Assembly (NCBI GenBank): GCA_030527545.1
Contig: JAUNAP010000004.1
Location: forward strand, 115,552 to 179,551
Source: Actinomycetaceae bacterium
GTDB lineage: Bacteria > Actinomycetota > Actinomycetes > Actinomycetales > Actinomycetaceae
DNA: 64,000 nucleotides
Reading direction: 5' to 3'
The notes below the pieces were generated by a model that worked only from the letters and a program-made list of their open reading frames with translations, did no database searches and was not told the origin of the DNA. A program made the position numbers and the translations under genes. Position 1 is the first letter of the stretch; every line of letters starts with the position of its first letter. Of the stretch, positions 43,348 to 52,568 are shown piece by piece.

Positions 43348-45585
43348 CTAATCCCAGCTGGGCGGCGGAGGAATGTAGAGCTCGCTCGTGCCCATGCCGG
43401 CGTTGGGCGCCATCGCTTGCTTGCCAGCGTCCTCGCATGTGTCCTCGCGCATAGCCTCGGACTCGCCGTCCTCGGTTTCGCCGGCCGAAGGCGGGCCCGG
43501 CACGAATACGGGCACGACGACAGGCCCGGCGGCGGCGATCGTAACGGATCCCGTGTCAGCCTGCTCGTTGACCGGGAGCTCAACGGCCGGAACAACCGGG
43601 ACGGCATCGCTGTCCTCGCTGTAATGCCCGGCCCTGGCCTCGGTGTCGAGGGGCTGAGCGTGTGTATCCGGCGCCTCAGGCGCGGCGGGGACGTGCGGCT
43701 GCTGATCCTCGACCGTCTCAGCCGTCTCGGCGATCGGAGCATCCGGGGCGGGCGGGGTAACGAGCGGAACATAGGGTTCGGCTTCGCCGGGATTGACCGC
43801 TTCGGAGGCGAGGAACTCCTCCAGGCGGCGCACACGCGCTTCGGTCGTCGTCTCGCCACTGTCGTGTGCGTCGAGCGCGTCCTTGCTAGCGGTAGGCTCT
43901 GCAGTCTGTGCGACCGACGACTCGGTTGTTTCCTCCGCCTTTGCGGGTGTGTCCACGACAGGGGCCGGTTCGAGCTTCTCACCCGCACTCGGCGACTCGT
44001 CGCTGACCTCGTGCGCGGCGACCACCGCCGGGGCCTCGTCCACGACCACATCGTGGCGCTTCGTCGCCGCAGCACCCGCGGTGCCGTGCTCGTCGGCGCT
44101 GTCTTCCTCACGCAACGCGTCGAGCCAGGCCTTCGGCGCACGAACGGCTCCCGTGCCCTGGGGTTCCCAGAAGCTGTCGCCCTCCTCGCGAGTGCGCGCC
44201 CACTCTCCCGTCGTATCCAACTCGGGCGGTGCCGTACGCACGTGCGGGACAGATGGGGTCGGCTCGGGGGCCTTGGGCACGTTCGGCAGCGTCTTTGGCA
44301 CGTCTGGCTTGGGAAGAAGCTCCGTATCAACCTCGCGCCTAGCCGCCGGCTTGGCAGGTTCAGCCCCCGCAAGCCTCTGGTCGAGGGCCTTACCCGTCTC
44401 GGGAGCAGACTGACGTAGGTTCGTCATGTCGATACGACGCGTCTGCTGACGCTGCTCGTGGGTGCGCGCCGCAGCTGCGGTCTCGCCCGCAGCAGCCGGT
44501 TTCTTCGCCGTGGTCTTGGCCTTCTGCTTCGGCATCTCGGACAGGGTCTGCCTAGGCAGATCGGACAGAGTCTGGCGAGACGCGGCGGCGTGGGCGGTAC
44601 GAGACTCGTTCGCGGTCTCCTTTTGGCCGAGAACGGGAATCCTCGAAACCGGCATGTCCGCCGGAGCGGGAGCGGGGCGACGAGCTGCAGGCTTGGTCTT
44701 CTTCGCTGCCGCCTCTTTGGCCGCACCGGCAGCTGCGGGTTTGCGTGCCGGCGCGTGCGACGGCTTCGTCGAGGCACTCTTGCGGCTCTTGCGTGCCTCC
44801 GGGCGCTCCTCGCTTGCCCGATGCTGCTTCTTAAGCGGCTTCTTCTCCTCGCCCTCAGGGTGCTTGTGCTGGGCGTGCTGGCCAGAGCGCTGGGAGCGGA
44901 CGCGGTGGTCGTCGCGCCGACGAGCCTCGCCCTTGGCCTGCTCGCGCCTTTCCTTCTCCTCCATGGCACGCTTCTCGCGCTTTGCCTTCTTGTTCTCCGT
45001 GCTCGCATCGATGAAGTAAAGGATGCCGGTGATCACCGTTACGGCAAAGGCAGCCACCATAAGCAACACGGCAAGGAAGGACAGGCCCGTCGTCGCCTGG
45101 AGGGAATAACGGTCCACGAGAAGGGAAGCCATGATGACAACAACGAGGAGGATCTGCAGAACCGTCTTCAGCTTGCCGCCCGAGGAGGCCGGCAACACCT
45201 TGCCGCGTCGGAGCAACACGAAACGCAAGAGCGTCACGGCAAGCTCGCGCACGATGACGACGATGGTGAACCACCAGGGCAGCTGCCCTTGAATGGACAA
45301 GACAACGAACGCCGTGATCATAAGCGCCTTGTCGGCGAAGGGATCGGCGATCTTGCCAAAATCGGTGACAATTCCGCGCTTGCGTGCGATCTTGCCGTCG
45401 AGCCGGTCGGTATAGGCGGCGACGCAAAAGACAATGAGGGCGGCGAGATAGTAGTTCCACGGCCCCATGCATGCGCACACCACGAAGACCGGCACGAGGA
45501 TAATGCGCAACACGGTGAGGGCGTTGGGGATATTCCACGCCGAGTGCGTGTTCGCGCGCTGTGATGTCTTCTCGTGGGCGTTCAT
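43348..45585 (-). CDS. pgsA: Phosphatidylglycerophosphate synthase with 550-residue disordered tail
   Basis: Residues 1-195 are a complete CDP-alcohol phosphatidyltransferase that makes phosphatidylglycerophosphate from CDP-diacylglycerol. The active site DRLDGKIAR...GKIADPFADK spans about 60-86, with six hydrophobic helices. Residues 196-745 are unlike PgsA. They start with a Lys/Glu/Arg-rich stretch (KKAKREKRAMEEKERREQ), then Lys/Ala/Pro-rich sequence, then a long acidic Glu/Ala/Pro/Thr/Val-rich part ending SELYIPPPPSWD. Normal PgsA is about 180-200 residues. The frame is open throughout with no stop or frameshift. The tail is predicted to be cytoplasmic and disordered, of unknown use. Confidence 0.93.
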   Translation of the reverse strand: MNAHEKTSQRANTHSAWNIPNALTVLRIILVPVFVVCACMGPWNYYLAALIVFCVAAYTDRLDGKIARKRGIVTDFGKIADPFADKALMITAFVVLSIQGQLPWWFTIVVIVRELAVTLLRFVLLRRGKVLPASSGGKLKTVLQILLVVVIMASLLVDRYSLQATTGLSFLAVLLMVAAFAVTVITGILYFIDASTENKKAKREKRAMEEKERREQAKGEARRRDDHRVRSQRSGQHAQHKHPEGEEKKPLKKQHRASEERPEARKSRKSASTKPSHAPARKPAAAGAAKEAAAKKTKPAARRPAPAPADMPVSRIPVLGQKETANESRTAHAAASRQTLSDLPRQTLSEMPKQKAKTTAKKPAAAGETAAAARTHEQRQQTRRIDMTNLRQSAPETGKALDQRLAGAEPAKPAARREVDTELLPKPDVPKTLPNVPKAPEPTPSVPHVRTAPPELDTTGEWARTREEGDSFWEPQGTGAVRAPKAWLDALREEDSADEHGTAGAAATKRHDVVVDEAPAVVAAHEVSDESPSAGEKLEPAPVVDTPAKAEETTESSVAQTAEPTASKDALDAHDSGETTTEARVRRLEEFLASEAVNPGEAEPYVPLVTPPAPDAPIAETAETVEDQQPHVPAAPEAPDTHAQPLDTEARAGHYSEDSDAVPVVPAVELPVNEQADTGSVTIAAAGPVVVPVFVPGPPSAGETEDGESEAMREDTCEDAGKQAMAPNAGMGTSELYIPPPPSWD

Positions 45586-45651
45586 CGTTTCTCATCTTAG
45601 CGTGCAGAACTCCAACGAGAAGGCCGCTGGAGAGCGTACGCATTTTCGTCA

Positions 45652-48168
45652 CTAGCGCCCGGTCAACTCCCAGGCGTCCTCGTCGCTGGGCGCCTCGACG
45701 ACTAACGCCCCATTTTCGGCGTCATCACGGGCAGGACCTGGTTCGCCACGAAGCATGGCGAGGATACCGGGCAATTCTTCGGGTGTGACCAAGACGTCGC
45801 GAGCCTTTGAGCCTTGCGAAGGGCCGACGATGTCCCTGGACTCGAGCAGATCCATCAATCGCCCTGCGCGGGCAAACCCGACCCGCAGCTTGCGCTGCAG
45901 CATCGACGTCGAACCCAGCTGAGAGCCAACCACGAGTTCGGCGGCGGCCAGCAAGTCGTCGAGGTCGTCACCAATATCCTCTGCGATCTTTGGCTTGGCT
46001 TCGTCCGCAACGACGACATCGGAGCGGTAATCGGGCTGTGTTTGAGCACGCACGTGATCGGCGATCGCATGGATCTCGCCCTCGGTCACCCACGCGCCTT
46101 GAACGCGCTGCGGTTTCGATGACCCCGATGGCAGATAGAGCCCGTCGCCCTTACCGATGAGCTTTTCAGCACCGGCCTGATCGAGGATGACCCGCGAATC
46201 GGCCAGGGAGGAGGTGGCGAAAGCAAGCCTGGAGGGAATATTGGCCTTGATGAGGCCCGTAACGACGTCAACCGAGGGACGCTGGGTCGCCACAACGAGG
46301 TGGATGCCCGCAGCGCGTCCCAACTGGGTGATGCGTTGGATCGATGCCTCAACGTCCCTCGGGGCGACCATCATGAGGTCGGCGAGCTCATCGACGACGA
46401 CGAGGAGATACGGATAGGGCTCGAGAAGACGCTCGGATCCGACAGGCACCTCGAGCTCGCCGGCGGCGATCGCGGCGTTGAAGTTGTCAATGTGCTTATG
46501 CCCAAAGGCGGCCATGTCGTCGTAACGGTGGTCCATCTCTTTGACGGACCACTCAAGCGCCTCGGCGGCCTTCTTCGGGTCGGTAATGATGGGGGTGATG
46601 AGGTGGGGGATCCCCGCGTAGATCGTGAGTTCAACGCGTTTAGGATCGACGAGGATGAGTCGCACCTGATCCGGGGTGGCCCTGAGCATGATCGAGGTGA
46701 TCATCGAATTGACGAAGGACGACTTACCCGATCCGGTCGCACCTGCAACGAGCAGGTGGGGCGTGTTCGCGAGATTGGTGACGACGTAGCCGCCCTCGAC
46801 GTCCTTGCCGACGCCCACGGTAAGCGGGTGTGCGGACTGTTGGGCGGCCCCCGAACGCAAGACATCACCCAGCGCGACCGTCTCCCTGTCGGCATTGGGA
46901 ATCTCAACGCCGATCGCGGACTTACCCGGGATTGGCGAGAGAATACGAACGTCGGCGCTGGCGACCGCGTAGGCGATATTCTTCGACAGAGCCGTGATCT
47001 TATCGACCTTCACTCCGGGGCCGAGACGGATTTCATAGCGGGTGACCGTCGGTCCCCGCGAGAAACCGGTGACGGTCGCGTCGACCTTGAATTCCTCGAA
47101 CACTTGGGTGAGTTCACGCACGACCTTGTCATTGGCCTGGGAACGCCGCTTATGGGGGGCCCCACGCTTGAGCAGATCGATGTCGGGCAGCGTGTAGTCC
47201 CCGTCCAGGCTCGCCGCCTGCGCGCGAGCCGGCAGGTCGGAGGAGGCGACTTCAACGAGTGCCTCGGCGGGCGGATCCACCTCGGGTGTCGGGATGGTCG
47301 CTGGCTCGACGAGGGTAGTCGCTGGCTCGGCGAGGGTAGTCGCCGGCTCGTCGTCGTGAGACTGTGCCGCAGACTCGTCGTAGGCGTGCGGATCAAGAAC
47401 GACCGTGTGCTCGTCGGTGTCTTGTCTACGGGCGGCGAAGGCACGCGTGGTCGCCGTGTCATCACGGTCCCGCTGCCACCGCGGCTGACGTCCCTTCTCG
47501 GCGGCGTCCTCCTCGGTCTCTTCTCTGCCTTTGCGCGAGCCCTCATGCTCGTCCTCGCCCCCGCCACGCTCTTCCTCTTCGTTGTCGTCGCTACGCTCGC
47601 GCAGCCAGGCGACAACGCGCTGGAGGTGGCCCCACGCGTCCGCGACCGTCATATTCGCCATGATGAGGAGCGCGTAAATCCCAACGATCACGAGGATAAT
47701 GATCGCGCCGACACCGCCGAGCAGTAGCTCGAACGGGTGACCAACGAACCATCCGACCACGCCTCCGGCAGCCTCCACGGCGGCGAGACTGACTGTGGGG
47801 CTAGGCGCGCCCGAGACGATGTGGGAAATTCCGAGCACGGCGAGGGCGAAGCCCACGGATCCGATGTATACGTTGCCACGCTCGACACTCACGGGCTCCG
47901 AGCGAAACAGCGGCAGGGCGAGCCACACGAGCAGGACGGGCACCAAAAGCGCATACATGCCGACGGCGCCGGCGCTCGCGTGGTGAATGAGGCCGCCGAG
48001 AAGTCCCGACATGTGGAACCACTCGCGTAACGCGACGATGAGGGCGACCCCGATGAGCGCCAGGCCCGCGCCGTTACGGCGCAGCTGTGGATTGCCGTGG
48101 GCTCGCCGATTAGTCTGGGTTTTCTTCGGCGTCGTCTTTTTCGTCGTGCGTCGGGTCTTGGAAGCCAT
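45652..48168 (-). CDS. ftsK: DNA translocase FtsK/SpoIIIE
   Basis: An 838-residue septal DNA pump. Four to five hydrophobic helices lie in residues 28-185. A charged linker (190-330) follows, with 7-residue Glu-Pro-Ala-Thr repeats. The motor has Walker A VAGATGSGKSSFVNS and Walker B LLVVVDELADLMMV, with TQRPSVDVVTGLIKAN downstream. The C-terminal gamma winged helix (GSTSMLQRKLRVGFARAGRLMDLLE) reads orientation sequences. It starts the ftsK-pgsA operon and is preceded by the PfkB gene. Confidence 0.96.
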   Translation of the reverse strand: MASKTRRTTKKTTPKKTQTNRRAHGNPQLRRNGAGLALIGVALIVALREWFHMSGLLGGLIHHASAGAVGMYALLVPVLLVWLALPLFRSEPVSVERGNVYIGSVGFALAVLGISHIVSGAPSPTVSLAAVEAAGGVVGWFVGHPFELLLGGVGAIIILVIVGIYALLIMANMTVADAWGHLQRVVAWLRERSDDNEEEERGGGEDEHEGSRKGREETEEDAAEKGRQPRWQRDRDDTATTRAFAARRQDTDEHTVVLDPHAYDESAAQSHDDEPATTLAEPATTLVEPATIPTPEVDPPAEALVEVASSDLPARAQAASLDGDYTLPDIDLLKRGAPHKRRSQANDKVVRELTQVFEEFKVDATVTGFSRGPTVTRYEIRLGPGVKVDKITALSKNIAYAVASADVRILSPIPGKSAIGVEIPNADRETVALGDVLRSGAAQQSAHPLTVGVGKDVEGGYVVTNLANTPHLLVAGATGSGKSSFVNSMITSIMLRATPDQVRLILVDPKRVELTIYAGIPHLITPIITDPKKAAEALEWSVKEMDHRYDDMAAFGHKHIDNFNAAIAAGELEVPVGSERLLEPYPYLLVVVDELADLMMVAPRDVEASIQRITQLGRAAGIHLVVATQRPSVDVVTGLIKANIPSRLAFATSSLADSRVILDQAGAEKLIGKGDGLYLPSGSSKPQRVQGAWVTEGEIHAIADHVRAQTQPDYRSDVVVADEAKPKIAEDIGDDLDDLLAAAELVVGSQLGSTSMLQRKLRVGFARAGRLMDLLESRDIVGPSQGSKARDVLVTPEELPGILAMLRGEPGPARDDAENGALVVEAPSDEDAWELTGR
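47297..47350. repeat. 21-bp tandem repeat inside ftsK linker
   Basis: Two full 21-bp units that differ at one base (47297-47317, 47318-47338) and a third partial copy encode repeated EPATT(L/I)-type heptapeptides in the linker between membrane and motor domains. Being a multiple of three, copy number can change without frameshift. Confidence 0.8.
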
Positions 48169-48218
48169 AGCAGTCGAACTCTATCGGCTCGCCCGCCCGG
48201 TGTCGCCCGGGCACGCCG

Positions 48219-49154
48219 TCACACCAGCGCAGAGGCGAGCTCGTCGAGGCGCTCGAGATCGAGATCGGTCGCTCCCCCGCTGTGAGACACGGCGAGGGCT
48301 CCGGCGACGTTGGCGCGGCGAAGCGCCGCGAGCGGGTCGAGTCCTCCCATGAGCGAACCGACAAACACGCCCACGTGGGTCCCGCCGACCCCGAGCGTGT
48401 CGGCGACGGGGTAGTCGAGGGACGCGACGTGGGCGACCGGCATGTCGCGACGATAGAGGTCGGCTCCTCGTGCACCGCGTCTGACAACGATCATGGGATC
48501 GGCCTCATGGAGCGTATCGACCAGGGGGCAAATATGCGCGTCGTCCGCACCCCCGGCGAGGAGCCAAAGTTCGCGCTCGTTGCCGGTGAGGACGTGGCAG
48601 TAAGGCAAGATTTCCGCAAAGGTGTCCGTACTCACCTGTCCGGCGAGCGGCGAGGCGGCCATGACGACCGTGACCTCGCCAGGCAGATCGCGCAGCCACT
48701 CGAGGATAGTGCGCCGGTAGGGTTCGTGGACAAGATCGCCGGCTGAGAGGTAGACGACGTCGCCGGTGCGTACTTCCAACGAAGCGAGGGCGGCGGGTTC
48801 GATCTCCGCCTCGATACCTGGGGCGACGATGGACGTGTAGTAACCGCCCTCCTCGACGAGGGTGAGAGTAAGGCCGGTGTCGCCCACAACCTCCAGCGCG
48901 TGTGATTCGATGCCTGCGCGACGCAGTTGCTGGCGTACGACCATCGAGTTGGGGCCCGTGCCCAGGGGACACAGGTTGATGACCGGGACACCGGTCGCAG
49001 CTGCAGCACGCATGACTTCGAAGGCTCCGCCGACGCTCGTGGCAGTGACGGAGGCCGTCACCGCCGAGCCTCTTTCAGGAAACGCGGGGACGTTCAGGGG
49101 CAGGGTGATGACGATCGAGGCGATCGAAATCAGCCTGCGTGGCTCGTGTCCCAT
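48219..49154 (-). CDS. PfkB-fold carbohydrate kinase homologue without catalytic Asp
   Basis: A 311-residue protein with the ribokinase/PfkB fold. The first PfkB signature region is degenerate (VGGAFEVMRAAAATG), and the TGNERELWLLAGG and VVRRGARGADLYRRD segments match kinases. In the second signature, normally DTxGAGD, the sequence is DTLGVGG at 252-258: the catalytic base Asp is Gly258 (codon at 48381-48383). The change needs two substitutions from any Asp codon. The protein may bind a sugar or nucleoside without phosphorylating it, or use another base. It lies between lysX and ftsK; the substrate is unknown. Confidence 0.85.
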   Translation of the reverse strand: MGHEPRRLISIASIVITLPLNVPAFPERGSAVTASVTATSVGGAFEVMRAAAATGVPVINLCPLGTGPNSMVVRQQLRRAGIESHALEVVGDTGLTLTLVEEGGYYTSIVAPGIEAEIEPAALASLEVRTGDVVYLSAGDLVHEPYRRTILEWLRDLPGEVTVVMAASPLAGQVSTDTFAEILPYCHVLTGNERELWLLAGGADDAHICPLVDTLHEADPMIVVRRGARGADLYRRDMPVAHVASLDYPVADTLGVGGTHVGVFVGSLMGGLDPLAALRRANVAGALAVSHSGGATDLDLERLDELASALV

Positions 49155-49222
49155 AGTTTTTCCTTACTTGTGCGACAAAACTCCTCTTAGTCCTACCACA
49201 CCTCGCGCGTCGCCGCGCGGCA

Positions 49223-52200
49223 TCAGCTGGCATCTGGTCGCACGAAGGGGAAGGCGAGTATCTGGCGAATCGTCGCGCCCGTGAGCAGCATGACGAGACG
49301 GTCGACCCCGAGCCCCAGTCCACCAAGCGGGGGCATGCCCAGTTCAAGGGTGCGTAGGAAATCCTCGTCGAGGCTCATGGCTTCCGGATCTCCCGCGGCT
49401 GCTGCCAGTGACTGTTCGGTGAAACGCTCCCGCTGGTCGAGCGGGTCAGTCAGCTCCGTGTAGGCCGTGCCCAACTCCATCCCGAAGGCCACGAGGTCCC
49501 AACGCTCAGCAAGGCGAGGATTGTCTCGGTGGCGCCGCGTCAGCGGCGAGGTCGACACGGGAAAGTCGGTGTAGAACGTCGGGTGAACGGTCTTGGCCTC
49601 AACGAGCTCGTCGTACAGTGCCGTGATAAGGCCGCCGGCGTCGGAACCCGGGGCAGGCTCGATCCCGTGATCGCGACACAGCTGCGCCAGCGTGTCGATT
49701 CCGGTGTTGGTATCGATAACGCGATCGCACGCTTGCGAGACGGCCTCGAGTACGGGGATGACGGGCCAGGTTCCCGAAATGTCGAACTCGACCATGTCCG
49801 TGCCCTCGATCGAGGCGACGACCTCCTCGCTGCACCCGGGTGTGCCGGCGGGCCTGTGGATCACTTCCTTGCCGTAGAGGGAGCGCGCACAACGACGTAT
49901 GAGCGTCTCGGTGAGGTGACGCATGCTCACGTAGTCGCCTCCGGCCCTGTAGGCCTCCATCGACGTGAACTCGGGATTGTGCGTGGCGTCGGCTCCCTCG
50001 TTACGGAAGGATCGACCGATTTCATAGATGGCATCCATCCCCGCCACGCACAGGCGCTTGAGGTAAAGTTCGGGCGCGATTCTCAAGAAAACGTCGGTCG
50101 AATACGCGTTGAGATGAGTGATGAAGGGCCGCGCATTGGCGCCGCCTTGAACCGCCTGCAGCATGGGCGTCTCGACCTCGCAAAAGCCCTCCTCGGCCAT
50201 GACGGCGCGCATGACGGCGATTGCCCGCGAGCGCTCGCGCAGGAGCGTCATGGCGGCGGGATCGCGCATAAGGGTGAGGGCGCGTTGGCGGGTGCGCGTG
50301 TGGGTATCGAGCGCGATCGCGGAGCGCGGCACGGGCCTGAGGGATTTCGCCGCCATCTTCCATGTGGCAATAAAGAGTGTTTTTTCGCCCGTACGCGTCT
50401 GCTCGAGATCGCCACTCACTGTCACGATGTCTCCGATGTCGCTCAGGCGCAGCGCCGCCATGACGTCTTCGCCTAGCCGGTCGCGTTCGGCGGCGATTTG
50501 GAGGCGGTGTCCGTCGCGGAGAAGATCTGCGAAGATGATGCCACCGAAGTCGCGGATGCCGTCGATGCGCCCGCTCATACGAACCTGCTTGGTCCCCGTG
50601 GGCAGCGCCGCGGCCTGCCCGGGTTCGAGCCCAAGATCGTAGCCGGGAGGGTAGGGGTCCATTCCCGCTTGGCGCAGCCTCCCTGCTTTTTCGATGCGAA
50701 CGCGTTCTTGGTCCTTGGGTCGACGGCGGGTAGCTTCGCGACGCAATGCTGCTTTTTCCGCATCGAGTTCGGCGCGGTAGTCCTCGTCGGATTCCCAGGT
50801 GAGGTCGACCGGGGGGACGAGGAATGTCGGGGCGGGCAGGAAACCCTCGAGCATTCCCGCCGCCGCGAGGACAACGGCGAAGGTGGGGGCCGCGCCGAAA
50901 CACATATACCGGGAGTTCCAATCGGGCTGGTAGCGGGCGTTCGATTCGTAGAGCGACTCGAGCTGCCACACCTTCGATGCCTGACGGAACATGAGGAAGA
51001 GAAGTCTCTTAACGATCCCCGCGTTGACTGCCTCGCCTTCGACGAAAATCTTGCGGAACATGGCGAAGTTGAGGGAGATACCTTCGATACGCTGGTCCCG
51101 GCAGATATCGATGAGCTCGAGGATCATGGCCTCGACGATTCCGTTGACCGAGTCGGAGCGGCGCCGCATGAGGTCGAGGGACAGCCCGTGGGGCCCCCAC
51201 GGCACGAAAGTGAGGAGGCACTCGAGTTCGCCTTCGCTCCCGCGTGCGGTTACAACCATCGTGTCGGCGTCGACGGGATCAAACTCGCGGCCGAGCGCCA
51301 TTGAGAAGCCGCGCTCTTCTCCGCGGCGGAAAGCCGAGGCGGCGAGAGTCAGCTCGGCCAACTCTTTCTCACCGATGTCGCCTTGCCTGCGCACCTCGAT
51401 CGTGACCCCGGCACGGCGGACTCGCCGAGCCGACGCCCGCAGGGCCTTCGCCGATTCGGCGCGCGCGTCGAAGCGCTGCGGCCTCACGATGGCCTCATCC
51501 CCCATAAGACGCGCGATCATGTGGGCGTGGCGTCGATACGCTGCCGCTCCCGCCTCGCTTGCCGAGATAACGGCGGGAATATAGCCGGCCTCGTAGGCTT
51601 CGGCGTGAAAACGCGAGATGGCATCGCCCCACGATGACCTCTCCCCGATGGGGTCGCCGGCCGCCAGTGCAACGCCGGCGGCAAGACCGTAACTGACCGC
51701 TGCTTTACCGTCGCGGCTGAAAACGACGTAGCGGTTGTTGCGCGTGGCGAAGTAACCAAGTGAATCGTCGGCACCGTGAGCAAATAGCAGCCGCCGGAGG
51801 TGGCGGTCCTCTTCCTTCGTGCGCGCTTCCAAGCGCTGGCCACGGAAGAAGACGAGTGCCGCGGCGATGACGACGATGACGCCCCAGATGGAGAGCAGCA
51901 GCGACAGCCAGTGCGGCCCGTGGCCTGCCAGGGGTGGGCCCTTGACCGCGAGGGGCAAGAGTGGCACGAGCGGTTTGACGAGATGCCAGGCCGACCACCT
52001 GGCATCAGCCGACAGCGAATGCAACGGATGCACCACGGCGAGGATTCCCACCGAACACACGATGCCGATGGCAAGCCCGGAAACGGCCACAAGAATGGTG
52101 CGTCCGATGGCTTGCGCGTGCATTCTTCCGGGGAAATACGCCCTGCAGCGCACGAGCACGGTGATGTGGAGGATCATCATCACCGCGGAAATGGCGACGA

Positions 52201-52558
52201 CGACGTATTCGAAGAGGTCGACCGCGTACACCGACGTGCCAGGGATAAGCGAGACGAGAACGATGAGGAGCGTGAGGACGTTGAAGACGAGAACGACGAT
52301 CGCGAGCCACACGACCGCGCGTTTCCTCATGAACGCGAGCAGTGCGCAGATGAGGTAGACCGTCACCATTCCCAGCGAGGGTATCGCCGGCAGTCCCGCC
52401 AAGGCGAGGATGATGAGGAGCAGATGGACTCCAGTGAAGATGCCCGCCTGCTTCATGAGAAAGCCCACGAAACACAGCGCTGCCACTACAAGGCAGACCC
52501 ACCCGAGGGTGGCGGGGAAACGAGAGGCGGTGGGGCGGAATTGTCTTTTGGTCAACAA
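49223..52558 (-). CDS. lysX: Lysyl-phosphatidylglycerol synthase / lysyl-tRNA synthetase fusion LysX
   Basis: A protein of about 1111 residues that charges tRNA-Lys and transfers lysine to phosphatidylglycerol, lowering surface charge and giving resistance to cationic peptides. Six or seven membrane helices fill residues 10-235. The DUF2156 transferase domain (YVVFSRDGKAAVSYGLAAG ... GFSMALGREFDPVDADTM) runs to about 540. The class II LysRS follows: an OB fold (VRMSGRIDGIRDFGGIIFAD), motif 2 FRNEGADATHNPEFTSMEAY and motif 3 GLGLGVDRLVMLLTG. The start is uncertain: TTG 52558 has GAGAGG upstream, while TTG 52579 would overlap rnj. It fits the PgsA product nearby as lipid acceptor. Confidence 0.93.
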   Translation of the reverse strand: MLTKRQFRPTASRFPATLGWVCLVVAALCFVGFLMKQAGIFTGVHLLLIILALAGLPAIPSLGMVTVYLICALLAFMRKRAVVWLAIVVLVFNVLTLLIVLVSLIPGTSVYAVDLFEYVVVAISAVMMILHITVLVRCRAYFPGRMHAQAIGRTILVAVSGLAIGIVCSVGILAVVHPLHSLSADARWSAWHLVKPLVPLLPLAVKGPPLAGHGPHWLSLLLSIWGVIVVIAAALVFFRGQRLEARTKEEDRHLRRLLFAHGADDSLGYFATRNNRYVVFSRDGKAAVSYGLAAGVALAAGDPIGERSSWGDAISRFHAEAYEAGYIPAVISASEAGAAAYRRHAHMIARLMGDEAIVRPQRFDARAESAKALRASARRVRRAGVTIEVRRQGDIGEKELAELTLAASAFRRGEERGFSMALGREFDPVDADTMVVTARGSEGELECLLTFVPWGPHGLSLDLMRRRSDSVNGIVEAMILELIDICRDQRIEGISLNFAMFRKIFVEGEAVNAGIVKRLLFLMFRQASKVWQLESLYESNARYQPDWNSRYMCFGAAPTFAVVLAAAGMLEGFLPAPTFLVPPVDLTWESDEDYRAELDAEKAALRREATRRRPKDQERVRIEKAGRLRQAGMDPYPPGYDLGLEPGQAAALPTGTKQVRMSGRIDGIRDFGGIIFADLLRDGHRLQIAAERDRLGEDVMAALRLSDIGDIVTVSGDLEQTRTGEKTLFIATWKMAAKSLRPVPRSAIALDTHTRTRQRALTLMRDPAAMTLLRERSRAIAVMRAVMAEEGFCEVETPMLQAVQGGANARPFITHLNAYSTDVFLRIAPELYLKRLCVAGMDAIYEIGRSFRNEGADATHNPEFTSMEAYRAGGDYVSMRHLTETLIRRCARSLYGKEVIHRPAGTPGCSEEVVASIEGTDMVEFDISGTWPVIPVLEAVSQACDRVIDTNTGIDTLAQLCRDHGIEPAPGSDAGGLITALYDELVEAKTVHPTFYTDFPVSTSPLTRRHRDNPRLAERWDLVAFGMELGTAYTELTDPLDQRERFTEQSLAAAAGDPEAMSLDEDFLRTLELGMPPLGGLGLGVDRLVMLLTGATIRQILAFPFVRPDAS

Positions 52559-52568
52559 AGTGGTCCTC

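Noticed and set aside
47297..47350. Tandem repeats as a possible CRISPR array
   Set aside because: The units are contiguous 21-bp coding repeats without spacers, inside ftsK.
46300..47727. A 475-residue plus-strand open frame
   Set aside because: It is the antisense shadow of ftsK, which has clear motor motifs on the minus strand.
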